64,000 nt of DNA, from NCBI RefSeq assembly GCF_002209565.1, contig NZ_NJIH01000009.1, forward strand, positions 186,001 to 250,000. The letters are read 5' to 3'. Every line of letters starts with the position of its first letter. Positions within the stretch are counted from its first letter, which is position 1. Source of the stretch: Candidimonas nitroreducens. GTDB lineage: Bacteria > Pseudomonadota > Gammaproteobacteria > Burkholderiales > Burkholderiaceae_B. Below, one piece after another: positions 26,138-35,823 of the stretch. The notes under the pieces were generated by a model, which ran no database searches, was not told the origin of the DNA, and saw nothing but the letters and a program-made list of their open reading frames with translations. The position numbers were made by a program, and so were the translations under genes.

Positions 26138-26174
26138 GTTCACGCTGAGAAAGGACTTCCCTCTCAGGGTGAAC
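26138..26174. terminator. Hairpin in a convergent gap
   Basis: GTTCACGCTGAGA (26138-26150) pairs with TCTCAGGGTGAAC (26162-26174) with one mismatch and an 11-base loop. It sits between the convergent enolase and Rieske/reductase genes, so a bidirectional terminator is plausible; there is no clear T-tract. Confidence 0.5.
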
Positions 26175-26210
26175 AGGCCCTAATGGTCTGAGCCGGTGGC
26201 CGGCCCAGGC

Positions 26211-27737
26211 TCAACGGCCCGCCTGCGCCTCCATGGCGGCTTCCTCTTTCAGGCTTTCGATGTCCCGATAGATTGTCGCCAGCGCGGCCGTGCGGCCGGC
26301 ATCGATGTAGCGGGCCGAGAAATCGTATTTCGATGCGTCGCCGTCGGTCTCGATGCGATCCCAATGGGCGGCATGGCCCACATAATTGATTGCCGCGTCG
26401 TAGTGCTGGCTCCAGAAGAAGGGCGCTTGCGTGAACGCCTGTTTTGCACCCAGCATGTTGCGGGCGGCGGCCTGGCCCTGGCGCTGCGCCACGGCCCAGT
26501 GCTCCACGCGCATGCGTTCGCCGCTGTAGGGATCCGGCCAGCGCGCGATGTCGCCGGCCGCATAGATATTGGCGACACTGGTCTGCAGGTATTCATTCAC
26601 CATGACGCCATGGTCGACATCCAGGCCGGCCGCCTCGGCCAGCGCCGTGCGTGCACGAACCCCGACGCCGACGACGACTATGTCGCAGGCCAGCCGCTCG
26701 CCGCTCTGCAGGACGACCGCGTCGGCTTCGAAGCCGGTGACGCTTTGCTGCAGGTGGAACACGACGCCCTTGGATTCGTGCAGCGCGCGGATGAAGTCGC
26801 CCAGCTCCGGGCCCATGACCCGTTCCAGCGGGCGCGCATCGGGCGCGACGACGTGGGTTTCGATGTCGCGCTGGCGCAGCGCCGCCGCAACTTCCAGGCC
26901 GATGAAGCTGGCGCCGACGACCACGGCGCGCTTGGCTCCGGCCTCGATGCCGGCGATGATGGCCTCGCAATCGGCCTGGGTGCGCAGGTAATGGATGTGC
27001 GGCAGGTCGGCGCCGGGCAGTTTCAGGCGCACCGGCTCCGCACCGGTGGCCAGCAGCAGGGCGCCATACCCCAGGGTGCTGCCGTCGGCCAGCCGCAGTT
27101 GCGATGCCGCCGGCTCGATTGCCGTCACCTGGGTCTTGAGCCGCAATTCGATCTCGTGCTCGCGGTAGAAGTCTGCGTCGCGCAGCGGGATCCAGTCGGC
27201 TTGCGCGGTGCCGGCAAGATAATCCTTGGAAAGATTGGGCCGGTCACAGGGCGGCGCGCTGTCGTCGCTCAGGATGGTGACCGGGCCGCCATAGCCTTCG
27301 TGGCGCAGCATTTCCGCCGCCGCCTCGCCCGCGGCGCCGCCGCCCACGATGACCACAGACGTGGGTACATTTTCCGTGCGCCGCGGCGCCTCGGGCGGCT
27401 GCACACGTTCGCGCACGAACATTTTGTCGCCGCTGATTTCGACCTTCCAACAGGACAGCGCCTGCAGCGCCGGCGCGCCCACCGCAGCGCCCGTGCTCAG
27501 GTCGAAGCGGGCGTGATGCCAGGGGCAGCGCAGGGTGCAGTCGATGATCGCGCCGTCGGCGAGCGGGGCACCGTAGTGGGTGCATTTCGCATCCAGCGCG
27601 TAAAGTTTTCCCTCATGGCGCGCCAGCAGCACGCTTTGGTCGCCGACATGGCCGGCGATCATGCCGCCTTCCTGCAAGTCGCTTTGTGCTATGCCTGAGG
27701 CCAGATCCGGGCCGCCGGTTTCTGCTTGATCACTCAT
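26211..27737 (-). CDS. Rieske ferredoxin fused to FAD-dependent reductase (AIFL type)
   Basis: A 508-residue fusion. The N-terminal Rieske domain (about residues 10-110) has CTHYGAPL and CPWHHARFD, giving the Cys/His pairs of a [2Fe-2S] centre. The following pyridine-nucleotide-disulfide-type reductase has SVVIVGGGAAGEAAAE for FAD, VVVGASFIGLEVAA for NAD(P)H and the IYAAGDIA motif. Such proteins move electrons from NADH to oxygenases or other acceptors. It stands alone on the minus strand; no terminal oxygenase is adjacent. MSDQAETGG at 27737 was chosen for its AGGAGC ribosome site. Confidence 0.9.
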   Translation of the reverse strand: MSDQAETGGPDLASGIAQSDLQEGGMIAGHVGDQSVLLARHEGKLYALDAKCTHYGAPLADGAIIDCTLRCPWHHARFDLSTGAAVGAPALQALSCWKVEISGDKMFVRERVQPPEAPRRTENVPTSVVIVGGGAAGEAAAEMLRHEGYGGPVTILSDDSAPPCDRPNLSKDYLAGTAQADWIPLRDADFYREHEIELRLKTQVTAIEPAASQLRLADGSTLGYGALLLATGAEPVRLKLPGADLPHIHYLRTQADCEAIIAGIEAGAKRAVVVGASFIGLEVAAALRQRDIETHVVAPDARPLERVMGPELGDFIRALHESKGVVFHLQQSVTGFEADAVVLQSGERLACDIVVVGVGVRARTALAEAAGLDVDHGVMVNEYLQTSVANIYAAGDIARWPDPYSGERMRVEHWAVAQRQGQAAARNMLGAKQAFTQAPFFWSQHYDAAINYVGHAAHWDRIETDGDASKYDFSARYIDAGRTAALATIYRDIESLKEEAAMEAQAGR

Positions 27738-28039
27738 GTTTTTGCTCCTGGCTGTATCGTGTCTGCACTGCTGGGCTGACGCCGCCATTTTTTTGCGCAG
27801 CATCCTGTAACCACGCGGCCATCTTCGGCCAATATGGGCAGTCTTCCGTTCACGGCCTAGCAGAAACCCTGCGGGCTTGCGGAAAGCCCATGCGCTACCC
27901 AGTTTAGAACAATCAGAATAGTCGCATTTGCCGTGACAGTGGGGCGGATACTATGGCCTCTGGTTTACGGGTGCCGGCAAGATGCGATTGGGCGCTGTGC
28001 GTTTTATCAATGAACTGGCGCAAGGCCGAGAACAACAGG
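27738..28039. other. Intergenic stretch without a recognised gene
   Basis: It separates the start of the Rieske/reductase gene from the end of a LysR gene on the same strand. The reductase promoter should be here; I see no protein, RNA or clear repeat. Confidence 0.5.
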
Positions 28040-28936
28040 TCATTGCAGCCCCGTCCAAATACTACGCACGATAGGTTTTGGATTGTGCCTGGAACGGTAC
28101 AGGCAGATATCCATATCAATATCAGTGGCCGTCGAGTCGGCGCGCGCCATATTGCCTTGTTCCAGGTCTCCGCGCACAAGCGACAGCGGCAGCCACGCCA
28201 GTCCGGCGCCTTCGAGCACCATTGCGCGGATGGCCTCGGACAAATCGGATTCATACACCACATTCAGTTTGTCGGCGGTACAAATTGTGTATAGCCTGCT
28301 TCGCAGGATGAGTCCCAATGACATCGAGGACGCAAAGTCCAGAAAAGGCACTGCGGTGTCAGCTGCAGTCCGTGGAACTCGATAGCGTGGATGCCGTGTA
28401 GACAAAGGCGCACTGACGGCTACCAACTTGTCGCGCCCGACCACCAAGTGCATATAGTCTTTGCTGTCGGCCTTTCCAGGCAGGGATTCATGTGTATGGC
28501 AAAGAAGGAAATCCACCTCTTCGTCCATGAGCATTTCAATACCGTATTGCAGGCTAGTCGTTGTGACCTGTGACTGAAAGGCCGGCGCCACGCCGCGCAA
28601 ACGTGTTAGAAGGCGCGGCAATACCGAGTGGGATAAGGTACGGCCCGCCGCGAAACGTACCTTGTGCAGGCGCTCGTATCCGGGCAACTGAAGCGTTTTG
28701 TGGGTTTCGCGCAATATGTCCAGCACTTCCGACGCAGACGCCAGAAGGGTGCGGCCGGCCGCAGTCAGCGCTATGCCGTTGGGCCCGCGTTCAATCAGCG
28801 GCACGCCCGCCCAGCTTTCAAGCGCACGAATTCGCCTCCCGAAAGCGGGATGAGTCACGTTGCGTTCATGCGCTGCGTGGACGAGCGAGGGGGACTTGGC
28901 CAAAGCGACGAAATCTTCCAGCCATTTGATTTGCAT
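28040..28936 (-). CDS. LysR-family regulator
   Basis: A 298-residue LTTR. The winged helix is at residues about 3-62 (WLEDFVALAKSPSLVHAAHERNVTHPAFGRRIRALE region) with the unusual THPAFGRRI recognition helix; the effector domain follows. It is divergent from the alpha/beta hydrolase gene at 29048, its likely target, and so would respond to that gene's substrate. MQIKWLEDF at 28936 is the canonical start; the longer frame is not needed. Confidence 0.88.
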   Translation of the reverse strand: MQIKWLEDFVALAKSPSLVHAAHERNVTHPAFGRRIRALESWAGVPLIERGPNGIALTAAGRTLLASASEVLDILRETHKTLQLPGYERLHKVRFAAGRTLSHSVLPRLLTRLRGVAPAFQSQVTTTSLQYGIEMLMDEEVDFLLCHTHESLPGKADSKDYMHLVVGRDKLVAVSAPLSTRHPRYRVPRTAADTAVPFLDFASSMSLGLILRSRLYTICTADKLNVVYESDLSEAIRAMVLEGAGLAWLPLSLVRGDLEQGNMARADSTATDIDMDICLYRSRHNPKPIVRSIWTGLQ

Positions 28937-29047
28937 GGTGAACTGCCTTGCGCACTCGTGATGTGCCATTTTGGCACAGCCTGGTAGAAGAATGCACATT
29001 CAGACTCTTGCGGCGCCATAACATCTCGCTCAATACGATCGGTATTG

Positions 29048-30037
29048 ATGCAGGAATCCGTGGAAATAGCGTATACAGAAACAGTGACTCTACGTTCGGT
29101 TCGGAGTTATTACGTGGGCGGCACCGACATCACTATTAGCGGACTACCTGTGCTGAATCGGCAAATCGTGCCGGCGTCCGCAACACGTGATGTGGATATG
29201 AATGGAAGCTATGCGGTCGGACAACTGTACGTGCAGGAGTATCGGCTTGCGCAGCCGCGTTTTCCCTTTCCTGTATTGCTGTGGCATGGCGGTGGAATGT
29301 GTGGAAGCCAGTGGGAATCAACGCCGGATGGGCGTGCTGGCTGGCTTTGGGAATTTTTAAGCATGGGCTTTGACGTTCTGGTGTCCGACGCCCCCGAACG
29401 GGGACGCTCGCCGTGGCTGATGATGAATGCCCACAGCGAGAGCGACTTTCCTGTTTACCGCAGCCGTAAAGAAGCATGGTCGGTATTCAGGATAGGCGCG
29501 CCCGAAGGCTACACAGACGATCCTTCTGCACGCAAACCCTATAGCGGCCAGCGGTTTCCGATTGGCGCGTTCGATGCATTCGCCAAGCAGTTCGTGCCGC
29601 GCTGGGTGGGCCATACGGATCTGGAGTTGGATGGCTACACGGCTTTGGTACAGCAACTGGGCCCCTGCATTCTCGTCGGACACAGCCAGGGCGGAGGCTA
29701 CGCATTGCGCGTGGCCCAGAAATGCACGAGCCAGGTTCAAGCCGTGGTGGCTCTGGAGCCCACAGGCATGCCCGATGATGCACGCCGCTCAGCGGCGCCG
29801 CACCTGTTTCTGTGGGCCGATCATTTCTCCTATAGCGACCTGTGGCGCGCATACCGTAGTACCGCCCAGGCCTTTTATTCCGAGTTGGCGACGCATCTGC
29901 AAGCGTCACAAATCGATCTGCCCGGCTTGGGAATCAGCGGGAACTCTCACTTTATGATGCTTGACCGCAATAGCCGAGACATTGCCGTGCTCGTGGCCAA
30001 GTGGTTGCAATGCAGTATCAAAGCCCATACCAACTAA
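29048..30037 (+). CDS. Alpha/beta-hydrolase
   Basis: A 329-residue hydrolase. LLWHGGGMCG is the oxyanion-hole segment, GHSQGG the nucleophile elbow, and GNSHFMMLDRNS near the C-terminus the likely catalytic His. A cap insertion lies between about residues 100 and 190. It resembles secreted or cytoplasmic esterases in Bordetella-like genomes that occur beside Bug receptors, as here (12-base gap). No signal peptide is evident. The ATG at 29048 has only a weak ribosome site, so the exact start is uncertain. Substrate unknown. Confidence 0.8.
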   Translation: MQESVEIAYTETVTLRSVRSYYVGGTDITISGLPVLNRQIVPASATRDVDMNGSYAVGQLYVQEYRLAQPRFPFPVLLWHGGGMCGSQWESTPDGRAGWLWEFLSMGFDVLVSDAPERGRSPWLMMNAHSESDFPVYRSRKEAWSVFRIGAPEGYTDDPSARKPYSGQRFPIGAFDAFAKQFVPRWVGHTDLELDGYTALVQQLGPCILVGHSQGGGYALRVAQKCTSQVQAVVALEPTGMPDDARRSAAPHLFLWADHFSYSDLWRAYRSTAQAFYSELATHLQASQIDLPGLGISGNSHFMMLDRNSRDIAVLVAKWLQCSIKAHTN

Positions 30038-30048
30038 AGGAGCTCAGT

Positions 30049-31029
30049 ATGTTGTCAAAATCCATTTCCACTCTTGTGTTCGGCTGCATTGGCGCGCTGG
30101 CTCTCTCCGTGCCGGGCGCATCAGCGGCGGCTTATCCCGACAAGCCGATCCACATGATCGTGCCTTTTGCTCCCGGCGGCACCGCTGACATCATCGGCCG
30201 CCTGTTTGCCAGCCAGCTCGGCAAAGAGCTGGGGCAGAGCATCGTCGTCGAAAACAAGCCAGGCGCGGGCGGCTCCATCGGTGCGCGCTTCGTTGCCGAC
30301 TCTGCGCCTGACGGATATACGCTGCTGCTCTCATCGTCCAGCACCCAGGGGTCGAACGCGGCGGTCTACAAAAAACTTACCTACGATCCGGTTGACGACT
30401 TCACTCCCATCACCTTGATTGAAACCGTACCGGGCGTGTTGAGCGTGACGAAGTCCTTTCCGGCTGGCGATATGGCAGGCTTGATCAAAGAGCTCAAGGC
30501 CAAACCGGATGCGTATAGCTATGCGTCCTCGGGGAAGGGGGGATTGGGCAATCTTGCCATGGAGTTATTCAAGTCGATCGCAGGTGTGAATATCATGCAC
30601 GTCCCGTATAAAGGGGCTGGCCCGGCTTTTACCGATGTGATCAGCGGACAGGTGCAGATGATATGGGAGCCGATTACCGCGGAACTGCCGTTCATTCGAA
30701 ATGGCCAGCTCAAGCCTATTGCCATCGCAGCCCGGGAGCGTTCCGGCGAACTGCCGGATGTGCCGACCTTTGAAGAGGCGGGCATCGCCAACTACAACGC
30801 TCAAGCGTGGAATGGCCTGCTCGGGCCCAAGAACATGCCGGCTGGCGTCGTGAAAAAACTGCATGAAGCATCCGTCCAAGCGCTAAAAGATCCCGACATG
30901 GCTCGCAAGCTGGCGCAACTCGGCGGTACGGTGGTTGCCAGCACTCCTGAACAGTTCCGTAAAGTGATTGTTGACGATATTGCCAAGTGGAAGAGAGTGG
31001 CTGCCGACTCCAATATTCAACTCGACTGA
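30049..31029 (+). CDS. Bug/TctC-family periplasmic solute receptor
   Basis: A 326-residue receptor with a signal peptide ending near SGASAAA (residues 1-27). Mature-domain hallmarks are YPDKPIHMIVPFAPGG, IVVENKPGAGG and APDGYTLL. AAGGAG lies eight bases before the ATG. It is cotranscribed with the upstream alpha/beta hydrolase and would deliver, or sense, that enzyme's substrate. A hairpin ACTGACC/GGTCAGT at 31025-31048 directly after the stop may weakly end the transcript. Confidence 0.93.
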   Translation: MLSKSISTLVFGCIGALALSVPGASAAAYPDKPIHMIVPFAPGGTADIIGRLFASQLGKELGQSIVVENKPGAGGSIGARFVADSAPDGYTLLLSSSSTQGSNAAVYKKLTYDPVDDFTPITLIETVPGVLSVTKSFPAGDMAGLIKELKAKPDAYSYASSGKGGLGNLAMELFKSIAGVNIMHVPYKGAGPAFTDVISGQVQMIWEPITAELPFIRNGQLKPIAIAARERSGELPDVPTFEEAGIANYNAQAWNGLLGPKNMPAGVVKKLHEASVQALKDPDMARKLAQLGGTVVASTPEQFRKVIVDDIAKWKRVAADSNIQLD

Positions 31030-31200
31030 CCACACTTCGGCGGTCAGTGAAACGCAATGTCTTCATTGCAGGCTTTCCTGGCGAGGACATTCCTTTCATG
31101 GCCGCTATAGCGTAAAGGGCGCTTGCCGAACGGGCCGCGGCTTGTTGAACACCATCTTCTTGCTGTAAATTGTGTTTCAAAATACAACAGGGAGATTGCC

Positions 31201-33288
31201 ATGGGTGCCAAAAACCATACTCACATGCCGGCATCGCCGGGGCGCCGCAGGCTGCTGCAGTCGGCCCTGGCGGGAACCCTCGGCATGTCGCTCGCCGCCT
31301 GCGGCGGAGACGATGACTCGGGCTCGGTCGATTATTCCGCCACCATCCAGGATGGCCGGGCCGCCATCCAGCGGGCCATGGATGAATCAAAGACCTCTTC
31401 CGTATCGGTGGCGCTGGTCGACGGCGATCGCATGGTCTGGCAGCAGGCATTCGGCATGGCCGACCAGGCCGGTGGGAAGCCCGCCGACGTCAATACGCTG
31501 TACAACATCGGGTCGGTCAGCAAAGTGTTCGCGACCGCCGCCATCATGCTGCTGGTCGATCGCGGGCAGGTCGATCTCGACGCCCCGGCTGCCAGCTATG
31601 TGCACGATTTCCACATGCTGTCGCCCGGCTATGCGCGCATAACCGTGCGCATGCTGCTCAGCCATAGCTCGGGCTTCCCGGGCTCCAACTACAACAACAG
31701 TTTCACCTTTCAGCCCGTGCCCGGCTATGCGCGGCGCACCCAGTCCGTGCTTGCGGACGAGCATCTCAAGCACGAACCGGGCGAGCTGGCTGTGTATTGC
31801 AACGACGGCTTCACCATGGCCGAGCGCGTGGTCGAGGAAGTCAGCGGCAAGTCCTACGCCGCATTCGTGCAGCAGGAAATCCTCGGGCCCCTGTCCATGA
31901 CCTTGACCCGCTACCCCTTGAGCCATTACCCCGCGGGCAGCTTTGCCCATCCGTATGCCGACGGCAAGGAACTGGGCCAGGAGTTCGTCAATGTATATGG
32001 CTCGGGAGGATTGAGCAGCACGCCCACCGAGATGATGAACCTGGCCATGATGTTCATGAATCAGGGCGAGTACAAGGGGCGTCGCATTCTTTCGCGCGCC
32101 GCGGTTCAGCAAATGGGCACCGATCAAACGACGGGGCTCGCCCTGAACCCCACGCCGGTCTGGAAGTGGGGGCTGGGATGGGATCAGGTCGATCATCCGG
32201 GCCTGCGCAGTGTGGGCTTTACCTGCTGGCAGAAGAATGGGGGCACCGCCTATTTCGGCAGCGATTTTTTTGTTTTGCCCGAAGTGGGGCTTGCCCTGAT
32301 GATCACGGGCACGTCTCTAAGCTACGGTTCGGCCGTATTGGCAGAGCGCATACTGCTGCACGCGCTGGTCGACAAGCACCGGTTGGCTGGCATGCCGCAG
32401 AAATTGTCCGCCACGCCGCCGCCGGTTGCGCCGGACGGCAGCGCCGATTTAAGCGGGATACAAGGCTATTACGGCAGCTTCGAGGGCGTCAGCAAGGTCG
32501 TGCCCAACGGTAGCGATGCGGTCGATCTGCTGCGGTATGTCAATGGCGCCTGGACGATGGTCGCCAGCGGCCTGCAGCTGCGCACCGACGGCTGGTTCGC
32601 GTCGGATCAATCGCCTCGATCCTTCCGTATCGAAGACATAGGTTCTTATCGCTACCTGAGCTCGCGTTTCGTCACCGGCTATGGCCATTATTTGGGCGGC
32701 CTGCCGTACGGCGAGCGCATCCAGGCCGAATCCCCCATTTCGCCAGCGTGGCGGGCGCGCATCGGGCAAAGCTGGGTATTGGTCAACGAGCATGAGTCTT
32801 CTACCTCGCTTGTCTCCGATTCCCCGCGTGTGACGCTTTCCGAAATCCCGGATCTGCCCGGTTACGTGCAGATCGATGGCCGCCAGCCCTTGCTGCCGGA
32901 TACCGACCTGCGTACGCGCCAGTTCCTGAAGATTCCTGTGATTATGGGGCGCGACTTGTACGAGCTGGTCGTGCGACAGCCGGATGGCGCGGCAGAATGG
33001 CTGTGGTTTGGCGGATATCTGTACCGGCCGCTTTCTTCCATTCCTTCGGTATCGGCGGGCACGCGGGCCGTGCAGTTCGACGCAGAGGGAAATTCCGAAT
33101 GCCTGCTGCTGGAGCATTGCAGCGCAGTCACGGTTTCCGGTGCCCGCGCCTGGCGGCTGTACGACGACCAATGGAAGGTCGTCCAGTTCGTCGAAGGGCC
33201 GGGCAGCGCCACGTTTTCCGCGGCAAATCGCTATTACCTGATGGTATACGGCGAAGCCACGAGCCAGGCGCAGCTTGTACTGGCTTGA
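31201..33288 (+). CDS. Exported serine beta-lactamase-like lipoprotein
   Basis: A 695-residue protein. The N-terminus has a twin-arginine-like RRRLLQSALAG followed by the lipobox LAAC34, so it is probably a lipoprotein. The class C/PBP-type hydrolase domain (about 50-390) has SVSK (nucleophile S105, K108) and the YCN motif. A long C-terminal region of about 290 residues, with two similar beta-rich stretches, is of unknown function. It may be an esterase, D-aminopeptidase or transesterase. It precedes the HAL-like lipoprotein by 68 bases on the same strand, so the two exported proteins are likely partners. Confidence 0.85.
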   Translation: MGAKNHTHMPASPGRRRLLQSALAGTLGMSLAACGGDDDSGSVDYSATIQDGRAAIQRAMDESKTSSVSVALVDGDRMVWQQAFGMADQAGGKPADVNTLYNIGSVSKVFATAAIMLLVDRGQVDLDAPAASYVHDFHMLSPGYARITVRMLLSHSSGFPGSNYNNSFTFQPVPGYARRTQSVLADEHLKHEPGELAVYCNDGFTMAERVVEEVSGKSYAAFVQQEILGPLSMTLTRYPLSHYPAGSFAHPYADGKELGQEFVNVYGSGGLSSTPTEMMNLAMMFMNQGEYKGRRILSRAAVQQMGTDQTTGLALNPTPVWKWGLGWDQVDHPGLRSVGFTCWQKNGGTAYFGSDFFVLPEVGLALMITGTSLSYGSAVLAERILLHALVDKHRLAGMPQKLSATPPPVAPDGSADLSGIQGYYGSFEGVSKVVPNGSDAVDLLRYVNGAWTMVASGLQLRTDGWFASDQSPRSFRIEDIGSYRYLSSRFVTGYGHYLGGLPYGERIQAESPISPAWRARIGQSWVLVNEHESSTSLVSDSPRVTLSEIPDLPGYVQIDGRQPLLPDTDLRTRQFLKIPVIMGRDLYELVVRQPDGAAEWLWFGGYLYRPLSSIPSVSAGTRAVQFDAEGNSECLLLEHCSAVTVSGARAWRLYDDQWKVVQFVEGPGSATFSAANRYYLMVYGEATSQAQLVLA

Positions 33289-33356
33289 AGCGTAACGAAC
33301 GCGGTGGCCGTTGCGGCGCGGCTGAGCTCAAGCGTTAACTGATAGCGGAGATTTTC

Positions 33357-35237
33357 ATGAAATACGCGGCACTCTGGGCTGTATTATTTTTCGCCGCGTG
33401 TGCGAGTAACGCTCGAAGCGAAGACCTGCCGCCGGCGCAAAGGCCAGCGGCTGTCTTGGCTGACGGGGCGGCGAACCGCGGGTTCGGTTATTCCATCGCG
33501 CTCGACGACCACACGGCTGCAATGGGCGCTGCCAACACCATGGCCAGCGGCAATGCCAGCGAAAGCACGGCCCGTGCGTCCACGCGCTCTGGCGGAGTAG
33601 GGGAAGCCGTCGGCGTTTCGCCGCAAACGGGCCAGCGATCCGAGACTGCCGATACGCTCACCCTCGATGGAAGCGGCCTGACCGTCCCAGAAATCATAGC
33701 GGTCGCGCGCGGGAACATTCCGGTGACCCTCGACCCGGCAGCGATGAAGCGCGTTCAGCAGTCGTTCGATCTGCTCCTGGCTGCGGCCCAGCAAGGCATA
33801 CCCGTCTATGGGCTCAATCGCGGCGTCGGGGAAAACAAAGACAAGACGATCTTTAGCGGGGCGATTACTCCCGAGGCCCGCCAATTGTCCGAGAAATTCA
33901 ACGCCAACAATCTCCGCGCCACGAGCGCGGGCGCCGGGCCCGAGGCCCCACAAGATCTCGTTCGTGCCCTCATGGTCATACGCCTGAACACGATTCTGGT
34001 GGGCGACAGCGGCGCGCGGCCGGAGGTTGCCGAACGCTACCGCGACTTCCTCAATCTGCGCATCTACCCGGTAATGCCCACCAGAGCGTCCGTGGGCGAG
34101 GCGGACATCACGCTACTCGCGCATATCGGGCTGGCCATGATGGGCGAGGGGAACGTGATCTACAACGGACGGCGCATGCCCGCCAGTGCAGCGCTGAAGG
34201 ACGCGGGCCTCAAACCGCTGGTGCCGTTCGCCAAAGACTCGCTCGTCATCATGAGCTCGAACGCCTACGCGGCGGCCCTTGCCGCCTTCGCGGTTCATGA
34301 CGCGGAGCATTTGCTGGCAGTAAGCCGCAAGGTCGTGGCGCTGAGCCTGGAAGGCCTCAATGGCAATATTGCCCCCTATCTGCCGGCCGTCAATCAGATT
34401 CGGCCATATGCCGCCACGGGGCGAGCGGCGGCCGGCATGCTGGCCGAGCTCAAGGGCAGCTATCTGTGGCAGCCCTCCGAGCAGCGGGCGCTGCAGGATC
34501 CCCTAAGCTTTCGCACCGCAAGCTACGTCCTGGGCACAGCCGAGAAAGAAGTCGGCCGGCTGAAGAAGCTGCTCGAGATCCAGATCAACTCCTCGGACGA
34601 CAACCCCGCATCCATCCCAGGCATCGCGCCTTTGCCCGGTGCGCCGGATCAGGTGCGCTTTTATTATGTGACCAGCGGCCCGGTGCGCGGGGCAGTCATC
34701 CCCACCGCCAATTTCGAGCCGCTGCCGTGGGTCATGCCGCTGGCGTCCTTGGGCATCGCGCTTGGCCGCGTGTCCGCGGCTTCCGTGGCGCGAACCGTGC
34801 GCCTCGGAACGCCGGAATTCACACACCTCTCCCGCTTTCTCTCTCCTGACGACACCACTTTGGCCTACTCGGCCGTCCAGAAGGTCAGCGACGAACTCGA
34901 CCTGGAGAATCAAGAGCTGAGCCAGCCGGTTTTGCGCAATCCGATACCCATAGCCGGCGATATCGAGGACATGGGGACGGGTTCCGCGTTTGCCGCTGAG
35001 CGCGTCCTTCGGCTCGTCGACAATTTGTACTATGTGACCGGGCTGGAGCTGATGCATGCCGCGCAGGCCGTCTCCCTGCGCCTTCGAGCCAGCCCCGGCC
35101 TTGCACTCGGCAAGGGAACCGGCGCGCTGTTGCAGGGCTTTCGACAGCGGGTTCCCTTCCTCGACCGCGATCGCCCGCTTACTCCGGATATTCAGGCGTC
35201 CTATCAATTTCTGCGGCAACTTGACGGCGGTTTATGA
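33357..35237 (+). CDS. HAL/PAL-fold lipoprotein lacking the MIO tripeptide
   Basis: A 626-residue protein with the aromatic amino acid ammonia-lyase fold: VYGLNRGVGENKD (the usual YGxNTGFG tyrosine loop), VRALMVIRLNTILVGDSGARPE, QDPLSFRTASYVLG and the C-terminal helical bundle. The segment that should read SVGASGDLAPLAH reads SVGEADITLLAH (residues 245-256), so the Ala-Ser-Gly that forms the MIO electrophile is replaced by Glu-Ala. The LNGT-type asparagine loop is also altered (IMSSNAY). The N-terminus is a signal with lipobox-like FAAC15, so the protein is exported. It may be a non-lyase member or binding protein. Follows the beta-lactamase-like gene. Confidence 0.82.
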   Translation: MKYAALWAVLFFAACASNARSEDLPPAQRPAAVLADGAANRGFGYSIALDDHTAAMGAANTMASGNASESTARASTRSGGVGEAVGVSPQTGQRSETADTLTLDGSGLTVPEIIAVARGNIPVTLDPAAMKRVQQSFDLLLAAAQQGIPVYGLNRGVGENKDKTIFSGAITPEARQLSEKFNANNLRATSAGAGPEAPQDLVRALMVIRLNTILVGDSGARPEVAERYRDFLNLRIYPVMPTRASVGEADITLLAHIGLAMMGEGNVIYNGRRMPASAALKDAGLKPLVPFAKDSLVIMSSNAYAAALAAFAVHDAEHLLAVSRKVVALSLEGLNGNIAPYLPAVNQIRPYAATGRAAAGMLAELKGSYLWQPSEQRALQDPLSFRTASYVLGTAEKEVGRLKKLLEIQINSSDDNPASIPGIAPLPGAPDQVRFYYVTSGPVRGAVIPTANFEPLPWVMPLASLGIALGRVSAASVARTVRLGTPEFTHLSRFLSPDDTTLAYSAVQKVSDELDLENQELSQPVLRNPIPIAGDIEDMGTGSAFAAERVLRLVDNLYYVTGLELMHAAQAVSLRLRASPGLALGKGTGALLQGFRQRVPFLDRDRPLTPDIQASYQFLRQLDGGL

Positions 35238-35330
35238 CCGCCGGCCATTGCCAGCTCGATTTTCCCGAGCCGGCGGCCGGTGTCGACGGAGTCCGGGTTG
35301 ACACCGCGATGGCCTGGCATGCGCAAGCGA

Positions 35331-35573
35331 TTACCAGGCTGTGTGCGGCGGATAGGCCGCATGATTCGGCTGTTCGAGTGCTTGCATTGATAATTGCTGT
35401 ACGCAGTCGTCTGCGACCTCCGGGTAGATTGCCACGATTCTTCGTGCCATGCCTTCGTCAGTTTCGTCGAATAGTCGTTGAGGCACTTTTAGCCCTAGCT
35501 CATGGAGCTTGCGCGCGACCGTGGCCAATAGATCGGATCCAGCGGTACTAGAAAAAAGGGATGATTGACCCAT
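35331..35573 (-). CDS. Small hypothetical protein
   Basis: An 80-residue protein with no family I recognise. The ATG at 35573 has a near-ideal AAAAAGGAG ribosome site six bases upstream, and the frame (MGQSSLFSSTAGSDLLATVA, then an amphipathic helix-rich middle and a Pro/His-rich tail) has a plausible composition. No signal or membrane segment. It is opposite in direction to the HAL-like gene and adjacent to the IS3-family element. Confidence 0.5.
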   Translation of the reverse strand: MGQSSLFSSTAGSDLLATVARKLHELGLKVPQRLFDETDEGMARRIVAIYPEVADDCVQQLSMQALEQPNHAAYPPHTAW

Positions 35574-35823
35574 CGCCGGCTCCTTTTTGCTTGGGTGAGT
35601 GATTTGTCCCCCATATCCTAGTAAGTCGTGTCGTCTACCGGCATCAGCCAAATGGTCTACGACTCATGGCTAAATCACCAGTTTTTCACGAAGGGCCGGC
35701 GGTTCTTTTTATGTTTGTAGGGATACGCGTCGTCAAAACTAATCCAATGGATCATGCTCCACGCTGTGCATGGCATTACCGAATCCAAGGGTGATAAGGC
35801 TAATCTATCGAAAGCCAGCGCAA

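Noticed and set aside
26196-27698. A 500-codon plus-strand frame opposite the Rieske/reductase gene
   Set aside because: Antisense shadow; the reverse strand shows Rieske, FAD and NAD motifs.
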